Part shown: piece by piece, positions 30,439 to 42,400 of the stretch
Position numbering within the stretch: position 1 is the stretch's first letter
Layout of the letters: each line of letters begins with the position of its first letter
NCBI RefSeq assembly: GCF_016741785.1
Contig: NZ_JAERRL010000003.1
Coordinates: 62,001 to 126,000, forward strand
Reading direction: 5' to 3'
Source of the DNA: Streptomyces sp. 7-21
Lineage (GTDB): Bacteria; Actinomycetota; Actinomycetes; Streptomycetales; Streptomycetaceae
Length of the DNA: 64,000 nucleotides
Notes under the pieces: generated by a model
What the model saw: the letters and a program-made list of their open reading frames with translations, nothing else
Database searches by the model: none
Told to the model about the DNA's origin: nothing
Made by a program: the position numbers and the translations under genes

Positions 30439-33400
30439 GCCTCCTTCGCCTGTGCGGACAGGCGAGCCTCGGCCTGCCGAATGTCGATCGAGCCGTCGTA
30501 GACCTGCGTGAGCACCTGGTCGAGGTCGTCGTCCCCGGCGACGGCGTCCGGGGCGGTGCCCTGGGGCAGCTCGCCGGCGAGGAACTCGGCGAACTGGCGC
30601 AGGTTGGGGTACTGGTAGATCTTTGTGGTGCTCACCGACGTGCCGTAGCGCTTGTTGACCGCGCGGATCCACTCGACGCCGACGATCGAGTCCAGCCCCA
30701 GCTCCGTGAAGCTCAGCTCGACATCGATCTCCGACTCCTCCACGAACAGCTCCCGCGCCAGCGACGCCCGCAGCTCGGCGACGAGGTCCACGGGCGGCGC
30801 GGCCTCCGGCCGGGCCTGCGGTTCCGGCTGGTCATCCGGTTCCGGCCGGGCTTCCGGCTCGGCGGCCGGGCGGGCGGCCGGAGCGGTTGCCTGCGGCAGC
30901 TCGCCCGCCAGGAAGGCGGCGAACTGGAGGAGGTCCGGGTACTGGTAGATCTTCGTGGTGCTCACCGAGGTACCGAACCGCTTGTTCACGGCCCGGATCC
31001 ACTCGACGCCGACGATCGAGTCCAGCCCCAGCTCCGTGAAGCTCAGCTCGACATCGATCTCCGACTCCTCCACGAACAGCTCCCGCGCCAGCGACGCCCG
31101 CAGCTCGGCGAGCAGCTCCTCGGCGGACAGCGCGGTCCCGGTGGCGGGCGCAGTGGCGGGCGCAGCGACCGGGGCAGTGGCCGGCCCGGCGGCGGGTGCG
31201 GCCGCGGTGACGGCGGGCGCGGCCGGGGCGGCCGGGGCGGCCGGGGCGGCCGCCGGGCCGCTGCCCTGCGGCAGCTCGCCGGCGAGGAACTCGGCGAAGG
31301 CCACCAGGTTCGGGTACTGGTAGATCTTCGTGGTGCTCACCGACGTGCCGTAGCGCTTGTTGACCGCGCGGATCCACTCGACGCCGACGATCGAGTCCAG
31401 CCCCAGCTCCGTGAAACTCAGCTCGACATCGATCTCCGACTCCTCCACGAACAGCTCCCGCGCCAGCGACGCCCGCAGCTCGGCGAGCAGGTCATCGCTG
31501 GCCGGCTCGGGAACCGCCTGGGCGACCGGCTCGCTGACCGGCTCGCTGACCGGCTCGCTGACCGGCTCGCTGACCGGCTCAGTGACAGGCGCAGCGACCG
31601 GCTCGCTGACCGGCGCAGTGACCGGCGCCGTGACGGGCGCGGCGGTGGCGCCGGACAGCGGCCGGAGCGTCACCCGCGGGGCGGTCACCGGCGCGGCGGG
31701 CCGGTGCATGTCGGCGGCCACCTCGGCGACTGGCCGCAGCCGGACCCGGCCGTCTCCCCCGTCCGCCGGTGCGCCCGCCGGTGCGCTCACCGGCGCCGGA
31801 ACGGGCGCGGGCACCGGCTCGGCCACCGGCTCGGCCACGGGCGCGGGCGCCGGCGCGGGGGCCGCCTCGGCCACCGGCACCGGGCGCGCCACGGCCGCCG
31901 GCGCGCCGTGCTCACCGAACCAGAACCGCTTGTGCTCGAAGGCGTACGCCGGCAGCGAGACCAGCGCCGGCGTCTCCTCCCACAGGCCGCCGAACTCCGG
32001 GTCGTAGCCCTGGCAGTACATGTCCGCCAGCGCCTGGAGCAGCTCCTGGTAGCGCACCGCGTCGTCCCGGCTGGCGACGGCCTGCTCCACCAGGTCGCGC
32101 ATCACGGCGGCCATCGCCGCGTTCGGCGCGAAGTCGCGGGCGACCGTGCCCCGGCATACCTTCAGCGGCCGCTCGCCCGCCGCCGCCTTCCGCAGCAGCC
32201 GCACCGCGTCGTCCCGGTCGCGGGCCACGACCGCGCAGCGGTGCGCGAAGTGGTGCCGCCCGGCCCGCAGCGTGTGGCTGACCGAGGCCAGGAAGCCGGG
32301 CCCGGCGTCCGTGCGCTCGTCGAGGAAGTCCGCCAGCGCGCCGAGTGCCCGCGTCAGCGACTCCTCCGACTTCGCCGACAGCGGCAGCACGTACGAGGGG
32401 GCCGTGGGCTGCTTCTCCAGCGCCTCTCGCTCCTCCCGCTCCGTGCCGCACGCCTCGACGATGACGTGCGCGTTGGTGCCGCTGTAGCCGAACGACGACA
32501 CGCCGCCGCGGCGGGGCCGGTCCTCGCTCGCGGGCCACGGGCGCGGCTCGCGGTTGACGAAGAACGGGCTCTCGTCCCAGCGGATGTAGTCGCTGAGCTC
32601 CTCGCAGTTGATCGACGGCGGGATCGTCTCGTTCCGCATCGCCAGCACCAGCGCCACGACGCTGACCAGCCCCGAAGCGGCCTGGGTGTGGCCGATGTTG
32701 GGCTTGGTGGAGGTCAGCGCGCAGAAGCCGGTGCGGTCGGTGGCGCCGCGGAACGCCTCGGCCAGCGCGTTGATCTCGACCGGGTCGCCCAGCCGGGTGC
32801 CGGTGCCGTGTGTGACGAGGTGTTCGACCGTCTCCGGCGCCACCTCGGCCCGCGCGTACACGTCACGCAGCAGCCGCGCCTGCGCCTGGCCGCTGGGGGC
32901 GGTGATGCCGTTGGTCTTGCCGTCGTAGTTGACGCCGCTGCCGAGCACCGTGGCGTACACGCGGTGCCCGTCGCGCTCGGCGTCCCGGCGCTTCTTCAGC
33001 ACCAGCACGGCGACGGCCTCGCCGGGCACCATGCCGTTGGCGCGGCGGTCGAAGGCGTAGCAGGTGCCGTCCGGCGACAGCATGCCCGCGTCGGCCATGG
33101 CGTCATAACTGCGGGGGTCGGCCAGAACGTTGACGCCCGCGACGATGGCGGTGTCGCAGTCGCCGTACCGCAGGCTCAGGCACGCCTCGTGCAGCGCCAC
33201 CAGGCCGGAGGAGCACGAGGTGTTGATGGCCATGCTGGGCCCGGACAGGTTCAGGAAGTACGCCAGCCGGGACGCCAGGATGGAGTTGGTGTTGGAGGTG
33301 ACGGTGGCCTCCTGGCCGACGAGGTAGCGGTAGTCGCCCTCCTCGACACCGACGAACACGCCGACCTTCTCGCGGCCAAGCTGGTCGGGGCCGCAGCCGG

Positions 33401-36400
33401 CGTCCTCCAGCGCCCGCCACATCTCCATCAGCAGCAGCCGCTGCCGCGGGTCCATCACCAGGGCCTCGCGCGGCGAGATCTCGAAGAACTTCGGGTCGAA
33501 CTCGGCCACGCCCGGCACGGCACCGAGCCGCCGGTTCTCGCGGAACAGCTCCGGGGCCCACCACTCGGCGCGCTCCCGCGGCATCTCCCCGATCTCGCAG
33601 CGGCCCTCGGCCAGCACGGACCACAGCTCGCCGACGGTGCGGGCGCCGGGGAACCGGCCGCTCATGCCGACGATCGCGACCGGCTCCGGCGCGCCCTCGG
33701 CTGCGCCGCCGCCTGTGCCCGTGACCGGGCCGGTCACGGCGCGGCGCCGGGCCGGGGCGGGAACCGCGGGCCGGTCCGCGCGGCGCCGCCTGGCGCGCGG
33801 CGCCGGGGCGGCAGCGCTCCCGGAGCCATCGGAGCCCTCGCGGTAGAACTCCGCCAGCAGCTCGGCGTGGTTGTCCATCAGGTAGCCGGCCAGGCCGCCG
33901 AGCGTGGGGTAGCTGAAGAACACGTCCGGCGTGACCTCGATGCCGGTCCGCTCCCCCAGCACGCCCGCGAACTCCACCAGGCTGATGGAGTCAAAGCCGT
34001 AGTCCGTGAGGTTCGCCTCGTCGTCCAGCTTGTCCACCGGCAGCTTCAGCAGCTGGCTGACCGCGTCCCGCAGCTCCCACGCCAGGCACTGCGCGACGGT
34101 GTAGCCGGCCATCTCCGGGCGCCGCCCGGGGCCGGGCGGCACCACCTCGGCCGCCTCGGCCGCCTCGCCGGCGCCGGCGTCCGCGGCGTCCGCCGGCTCC
34201 GGCTCGCCGAGCGTCTCGAAGACCACGCCGCGCAGCTCAGCCACGGGCGCGCCGTCGCCGTCGTACAGGAGCACGGCGCCGGCCGGGGCGTCGATGAGCG
34301 CCCAGGCGGCGGCGTCCGCGCCGTGGAAGACGGCGGTGGCGACGGCGGTGAGCACCGCGTCGTCCGGCGGCAGGCCCTGCTCGTGCCGCAGCGCGTCGAG
34401 GCAGGCGTCGAGCTGGCGCGGCGCGAGCGCGGGCCCGTCCGCCAGCCGCATCGCCAGGCGGCCGTCGGGGGTGCGCTTGGCGCCCGCGACCGCCTCGCCG
34501 GCGACGGGCACCGGAGCGTCGGCGCCGGCGGCCAGCGCCGCCACGTCGCCGGGCTCCGCCGCGGCGGTGAGGCGGCGGGCCCGGCCGCTGGCGGCCGTCT
34601 CCGGGCCGGCGTCGCCGGCGTCACCGTCACCGCCGTCGGAGTCGTTGGTCTCGACGAGCCAGGTGACGGTGTCCCGCTCGGCGGGGAACAGCGCGGTGTG
34701 CACGGGCCGGGGCGTCTCGCCGAGCGCAAGCGGCTCGTGCCAGAGCACGTCGGACAGTTCGACGGCGGCGTCACCGCGGCCGGTGCTCAGCCAGACGGCG
34801 GCCCGCGCCATCTCCAGCAGCGCGCCGGGCGACAGGTCGCCGTCCGGCGTGGCGATGCCGGGCGGCGTGTCCGCGCCGAGCCGCGAGGTGAACCGCTGGC
34901 CCGTCATGTCCGAGGTGTTCTCGTGCACCAGCGGGTGCAGCCGCGCGGTGCCCGGCGCGGCCGCGGCGCCCGTCAGCGTCGTCTCCGCGGGCCAGTAGGT
35001 CTCGGGCGCGAACGGGTAGGCCGGCAGCGACACGCGCAGCGGCGGCCGGTCGAACAGGTCCTGCGACCTGGGCTGGTAGCCCTGGCAGTACAGGTCGGCC
35101 AGCGCCAGCAGCAGCTCCTGGTAGCGGGCGCCGTCGCCGCGGCTGCGTGGCGCCTCGTCCACGAGGTCCTGCAGCAGGCTGTTAGGCGTGAAGTCCCGGG
35201 TGACGGTGCCGAGATACACCTTGCGCTGCCGTTCGCCCGCGGCGGCGGCGCGCAGCAGCCGCACGGCGTCCGCCGCGTCCTGTGCCACGACCGCGCAGCG
35301 GTGCGCGAAGTGGTGCCGCCCGGACATCAGGGTGTGGCTGACGGAGGCCAGGTAGCCGGGGCCGGTATCCGCGCGCGCCTCAAGGAAGTCCGCCAGCGCG
35401 GTGACGGACTGCCGCATCGCCTCCTCGGTGCGGCCGGAGACCGGCAGCAGGTACGCCGGCGCGGCCGGCTGCTCGTCGAGCCGCCGCTGGTGGGCGCGGG
35501 CCGTTTCGTGGGCCTCCAGGATGACGTGGGCGTTGGTGCCGCTGAAGCCGAACGACGACACGCCGCCGCGGCGGGGCCGGTCCTCGCTCGCGGGCCACGG
35601 GCGCAGCTCGCGGTTGACGAAGAACGGGCTGTCCTCCCAGCGGATGTAGTCGCTGAGCTGCTCGCAGTTGATCGACGGCGGGATGGCCTCCTCGCGCATG
35701 GCCAGGGCCAGGCTGATGACGCTGACCAGGCCGGAGGCGGCCTGGGTGTGGCCGACGTTGGGCTTGGTGGAGGTCAGCGCGCAGAAGCCGGTCGCGTCCG
35801 TGGTCTGACGGAACGCGTCGACCAGGGCGTTGATCTCGACCGGGTCGCCCAGCCGGGTGCCGGTGCCGTGCGTGACGAGGTAGTCCACCGACTCGGGCGC
35901 GACGCGCGAGCGGGTGTAGACCTCGCGCAGCAGCCGGGTCTGGGCCTGGCCGCTGGGGGCGGTGATGCCGTTGGTCTTGCCGTCGTAGTTGACGCCGCTG
36001 CCGAGGATCGTGGCGTACACGCGGTGCCCGTCCCGTTCGGCGGCGCGCTGCCGGCGCAGCACGAGCACGGCGACGGCCTCGCCGGGCACCATGCCGTTGG
36101 CGCGGCGGTCGAAGGCGTAGCAGGTGCCGTCCGGGGACAGCATCCCGGCCTGCGCCATCGAGTCGTAACTGCGCGGGTCGGTGAGGATGTTGGCGCCGGC
36201 GACGATGGCGGTGTCGCAGTCGCCGTACCGCAGGCTCAGGCACGCCTCGTGCAGCGCCACCAGGCCGGAGGAGCACGAGGTGTTGAGCGCGATGCTCGGG
36301 CCGGACAGGTTGAGGAAGTACGCCAGCCGGGAGGCCAGGATCGAGTTGTGGTTGGACGTGACGCTGGAGGCGCCGTCCACCAGGTGGCGGTAGTCGCCCT

Positions 36401-39400
36401 CCTCGACGCCGACGAACACGCCGACCTTTTCGCTGGCGAGCTGGTCGGGGCCGCAGCCGGCGTCCTCCAGGGCGCGCCACATCTCCATCAGCAGCAGCCG
36501 CTGCCGCGGGTCCATCAGCTCGGCCTCGCGCGGCGCGATCTCGAAGAACAGCGGGTCGAACTCGGCCACGCCGGGGATCGCGGCGATGCGGCGGTCGGCG
36601 GCCGGGAGGTGCGGCGAGTACCACTCGGCGCGCTCGCGCGGCATCTCGCCGATGGCGGAGCGGCCTTCGGCCAGCAGCGACCACAGCTCCTCGACAGTGC
36701 GGGCGCCGGGGAAGCGGCCGCTCATGCCGACGATCGCGACCGGCTCCGGCGCGCCCTCGGCTGCGCCGACGGCGGCGGCGCCGCGCGCCACCCGTGCGGC
36801 GGCGGGGCGGCGACGGCGGCGTTCGCGCCCGGCCGCCGGGGCCACCGTGCCCGCGGTGCCCGCCGTGGCGGGCGCCGTCGTGGCGGGCGCGGGCGCCTCG
36901 CCGCCCGGCCGGTAGAACGCGGCCAGCAGCTCGGCGTGCTGCTCCAGCAGGTGGCCGCAGAGCGCGGTCAGCGTCGGGTAGCTGAAGAACACGTCCGGCG
37001 TGATCTCCACGCCGATCCGCTCGCCGAGCACGCCGGCGAACTCCACCAGGCTGATGGAGTCGAAGCCGTAGTCCTGGAGGTTGGCGCCCGACTGGAGCTT
37101 GTCCACGGGCAGCTTGAGCACCTGGCTGATGACGTCGCGGACCTCCCAGTCCAGGCACTCGGCGACCGAGTACCCGGCCATCTCCGGGCGCCGCCCGGGG
37201 CCGGGCTCCGCCGTCGCGGCGGCCTCGCCCGCCGCCGCCGGCCCGGCCGCCTCCCCGGCCGGCTGGGCCGGCTGGGCAGCGTCGTCGTCCGTCGCGGCGG
37301 GTCCGGCCGTCAGCCCTCGCACGGTCAGCAGCGCGGTGCCGTCCTCGCCGCACACGTCCGCGTCGAGCAGCCAGGAGCCGCCGCCCGGCGCGGGCCGCAC
37401 CTGCGCCACGGCGCGGGCGGGCGCCGCGCCGCCGGGCGCGTAGGTGACGTCCTGCGCGGCGAGCGGCACGGCCGTGCCCGGCTCGCCGAGGCGGGACAGC
37501 ACGGCGTCCAGCGCGGTCCGCGCCGCCGCCAGCAGCGCCATGCCGGAGTGCTGGCCGCCGTCCGGCGCCGGGTCGAGTTCGAGGTACAGCCGGGTGCCGC
37601 CGGCGTCGGTCCACAGCCGCGCGGGCCCGTCCCACTCGGCCGGCTGGTCGCACCGCTGCCGCGCGGCGGCCAGGTCCACCGGGTCGCCGGCGTGCTCCAG
37701 CAGCGCCGCGGTGCCCTCGGCGGCGACCAGCTCCTCCTCGCCGTCGCCGTCACCGGCGTACACGGACCACTCCACGCCGGCGCCGCGCGCGGGCAGCAGC
37801 GCGACGTGCACGGCCGGCACCGGCGCCGCGGGCCAGTCGTACCAGGCCACATCGGTCAGCCGCACGGCGTGGCGCGCCGGTTCGGCGCCGGGCGTGGCGA
37901 GCAGGGCCGCCGCCCTGGCCATCTCCAGCCGCGCCAGCGGGTCCGGCGCCTCATCCCCGTCGGCCAGGCGGGTGGTGAAGCGCTGGCTGCCGAGGTCGGA
38001 GGTGTTCTCGTGCAGCAGCGGGTGCGGCTGGGCGCCGGCGGCCGGAGCCAGCCGCACCCGCTGCTCGCCGCCGCCGGGCAGCCAGTACGACTCCTCGGCG
38101 AACGGGTAGGTGGGCAGGCTGATCCGGCGCGGCGGGCGGGTGCCCTCGTACAGGCCGCGCCAGTTGACGGTGGCGCCGCTGACCCAGGCGCGGATGAGGG
38201 CGTCGAGGTCCTCGGCGCTGTCCGCCGCCGCGGGCGTCACGGTCACGGTCTCGCGGGCGCGTTCCGGCTCGGCGCCGTCGGCGAACGGCGCGCCGGTGCG
38301 CACGCCTTGGGCCGCCGCGTCGCCGTCGAGGTACGCCGTCAGCTTCGCGGCGATCTGCCCCAGGTCGGTGGCGACGAAGCCCAGGCGGTGCGTCATGGCC
38401 TCGCGCCCGGCCTGAAGGGTGAACGCGATGGAGCGCAGGTCCGGCTCGGTGTACCGCCCGCTGTTCACGGCCGCCAGCAGCCGTTCGGCGGAGGCGCGCA
38501 GCCGGTCGGCGCCCTTGGCGGACAGCACGACGGCCACCGGCCCGGGGCGCGCGGGCGCCGGCTCGGGGGCGGTGAACTCCTCGATGATGGCGTGCGCGTT
38601 GGAGCCGCCCGCGCCGAACGACGACAGCGCCGCGATGCGCGGGTACTCACGGGCGCGCCCGTCGGCCTCGATGACCGGCCTGGCCCACTCGGCGACCTGC
38701 CGCTGCACGGTGAACGGCGTGTCCTCGAAGTCGATGAGCGGGTTGAGGACCTCGGAGTGGAGCGAGGGCACCAGGGTGCGGTGCCGCATCTGGAGCAGCA
38801 CCTTGGTCAGCCCGGCGATGCCCGCCGCGCCCTCGGCGTGGCCGATGTTGGACTTCACCGAGCCGATGGCGCAGAACTGCCGGTCCCCGGTGCTTTCGAA
38901 CGCCTGGCACAGGCCCCGGATCTCTATCGGGTCGCCGAGCTTGGTGCCGGTGCCGTGCGCCTCGACGTAGCTGACGGTGCGCGGGTCCACCCCGGCCTGG
39001 TGGAGCGCCCGGCTGATGACGCTGCCCTGGGCGTTGGGGCTGGGCACCGTGAACCCGTTGGTCTTGCCGCCGTGGTTGACGGCCGTGCCCCTGATGACGC
39101 CGTAGATGTGGTCGCCGTCGCGCAGCGCCGCCTGGAGCGGCTTGAGCAGCACCGCGCCGACGCCCTCGCTCGGCACGTAGCCGTCGCCGTCGGCGCCGAA
39201 CGACTCGCAGCGTCCCTTGCTGGAGGCGAACTTGCCCTGCGACAGCAGCAGGTACTTGTTCGGGTGGAGCGAGAGGTTCACGCCGCCCGCCAGCGCCACG
39301 TCGCAGGCGCCGAGCCGCAGCGACTCGCACGCCAGGCTGATCGCCGTCAGCGACGACGAGCACATGGTGTCCACCGACATCGACGGGCCGCTGAAGTTCA

Positions 39401-42400
39401 GCTGGTACGACACGCGGTTGGCGATGGACGCGATGTTCCCCGAGGTCGCCACGGGCGTGCCGGCGAGCTGCCGCTCCAGCCCGAACAGCTGGTACTCGGT
39501 GGTCATCACGCCGACGAACACGCCCGCCCTGCCGGTGGCGCCGCTCGCCGCGTCCAGGTCCTGCGGCGTGTACCCGGCGTCCTGCACGGTGGCGTAGGCG
39601 CACTGGAGGAACAGCCGCTCCTGCGGGTCGATCAGCTCCGCCTCGCGCGGCGAGATGTTGAAGAACAGCGGGTCGAACTTGTCGACGCCCTCCAGGAAGC
39701 CGCCCCAGCGCGCGTACACGCCGGTCTTGGTCTTGTCGCCGGAGTAGTGGTAGGCGCGGTAGTCCCAGCGGTCCGCGGGGACCTCGGTGACGCTGTCGCG
39801 GCCGTTGCGCAGGTTGTCCCAGAACGTGTCGAGGTCGGGGGCCTGCGGGTACCGGCCGGCCAGGCCGATGATGGCGATGTCGCGGGACGGCGCGGAGTCG
39901 TGCTCGCCGCCCTCGCCGGCCGCGCCGGCGTAGCGGGACCGGCCGCGGCGGCTGACGACCTGGCCCGTCGCCGGTGCGGCGGCGTCGGCCGGCGGGACCG
40001 GCTGGTCCGGCTGCTGCGGCGCGGGCCCGTCGGCCGGCTTGCCGGTGGCGGTGCCGGAGGCCAGCAGCCGGGACAGCTCGGCGGCGTGCGCGGTCAGGAA
40101 GTAGTCGCTCAGCTCCGCCAGCGTCTGGTACTCGAAGAACAGCGTCTTGGGCAGCGAGCCGAAGTCCTTCTCCAGCTCCTCGGTGAGCTGGATGACGCTG
40201 ATGGAGTCGATGCCGTACTGCCCCAGCGGCGTCTCGGGGTCGATCATGTCGGCCGGCATCTCCATCACGGCAGCCGTGACGTTGGTCAGGTACGTCACGA
40301 CGCTGGCCCGGCCCGGCCCGGCGTCGCCGCCGGCGGCGTTCCGCTTCTCCGGGCGCGGCGCGGCGGCAAGCCGGTCGGTGGCGGTGCGCAGCTGGTGCGC
40401 GCCGCGCACGGTCAGGCACAGGGTGCGGGCCCGCCCCGACGCCAGGGCGCGGTAGAACGCCCGGACGCCGGCCTCGCGCGGGATCGGCACCAGGCCGGTC
40501 CGCTTCTCCAGCAGCTCCAGCTGCCGGTCGTCCATGCCCATGCCGCCGTCGCGCCACAGCGACCAGTCGATGGACAGCGTCCTGCCGCGCCGCAGCCCGG
40601 CCTTGACCAGGTCCTCGCGGTAGGCGGCGAAGCCGTCCATGAAGGCGTTGCCGAGGGCGTAGTCGGCCTGCCCGGCGTTGCCGAGCGCGCCGGAGGTGGA
40701 GGCGAAGCAGACCAGGAAGTCCAGGTCCGTGCCGGCCGTCGCCTCGTCCAGGGCGACCAGGCCGGCGACCTTCGGGGCCAGCACGCGGCGGATGTCGGCC
40801 GGGTCCTTGCGGATGATGTAGTCGTCCCGCAGGACGCCGGCGCAGTGCAGCACACCGCGCAGCGGCGCGTCCGGAGCGTCGATGCCGGCGACGACGGCGG
40901 CGACGGCCGCCCGGTCGGTGACGTCGAGCTGGCGGTAGGTGACGCGGGCGCCGGTGGCGGCGAGGGCACGGCAGACGTCCTCGGTCCGCTCGCTGGGCGC
41001 GGAACGGCCGGTGAGGACGATCGTGGCGCCCGGCTGCCGCTGGGCGATCTCCTCGGCGAACAGCCGCCCGAGGCCCCCCGCGCCGCCGGTGATCAGGTAG
41101 GTGGCGTCCGCGCGCCACGGCAGCGGCGCCGGCTCGCCGTCCTGGGAGCTGTCCGGGGAGCCGCCGTCGGTGCCGGGCAGCGGCTGCCAGGACGGCACCT
41201 GGCGCCGCCCGCCGGTGTAGCGGACCTCGGGCGCGACGGGCTCGCCGGCGCGTGCCTCGGCGTCCACGCGCGCCAGCGACTCGGCCGACGTCAGCGGCTG
41301 GTCCAGGCAGATGAGCTGGGCGGCCAGGCCCGGGTTCTCCAGGCGGGCGGTCCGCAGCAGCGCGGCGAGGCCGGCGTACAGGTAGTCGTCGGGGCCGCCG
41401 GGCACCACGACCTGGAGCAGCGTGTCGTGGCTGGGCCGTGCCGCGAGAACGTCGCGCACCTCGGCGAACAGCTGCTCGGCGAGGGCGGTATACCGCTCAG
41501 CGTCATCGCCGCCGTCACCGCCGTCACCGCCGTCACCACCGTCGCTGCCGGTGAGGGCGGCCACGCGCGGGGCGCCGCCGCCGGGCAGCGGCGCCAGCGC
41601 GTCGGGGGCGGGCGCGCCGCCCGTGCCGCAGAACAGGACGTGGCGGTGCGCCCAGTCCGGGCCGCTGCCCTGGCCGCCCTCCGGCAGCGGGGCGTCGGTC
41701 CACACCTGCTCCAGCAGCCCCGTCACCGGCCCGCGGTCGGTGGCCCCGGCGGTGTCGGCGCTGCTCAGGCAGGTCGAGAAGCCCTTGAAGCGGGCCAGGA
41801 CGCGCCCGGCGTCGTCGCACAGCTCGATGTCGAAGCGGTTGACCCAGGACGCGGAGGAGCGGACCGACCGCACCACGGCCCAGGCCGGGGTGGCGGCGCC
41901 GGTGAAGATCTCCGCCTCGTCCAGCGCCATCGGCAGCTTGCGCTCCATGATGCCGGCCTCGCCGAAGCCGGACGACGCCTGGAACGCGCCGTCCACCAGG
42001 GCCGGGTGGAGCACGTAGCCGTCCTCGCCGTCCCGGGCCGGCGGCGTGGCCAGGCGCGCCAGCACCAGGCCGTCGCCGACGTGCAGGCCGGTGATGACCC
42101 GGTGCGCCGGCCCGTACCGCATGCCGCCGGAGGCGAGGAAGTCATAGCAGTCGTCGCCGTCGATGGTCCGCGGGCAGGCGGCACGCAGCGCGTCCAGGTC
42201 GACGACCGGGCTCTCGGCCTCCTCGGCGGGGACGGCGTCGCCCTGGCAGTGGATGACCGGGCCGTCGTCGCCACCGGAGAAGATCTCGAAGCCGACCTCG
42301 CCGTTCCGCTCGGGGAACAGCGCGATGGTGACCTCGACCGGCTCGTCGCCGCCGGCGGTGATCGGCCGCACCCAGCGGATGTTCTTCAGCCGCACCCCGG

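Noticed and set aside
30439..30672. An N-terminal extension of the 18001-30438 gene back to 30672
   Set aside because: The extra 78 residues overlap the upstream ACP and docking region in another frame and are Arg/Pro-rich noise. The ATG at 30438 overlaps the stop, has an adjacent AAGGAGG, and begins a normal docking helix.
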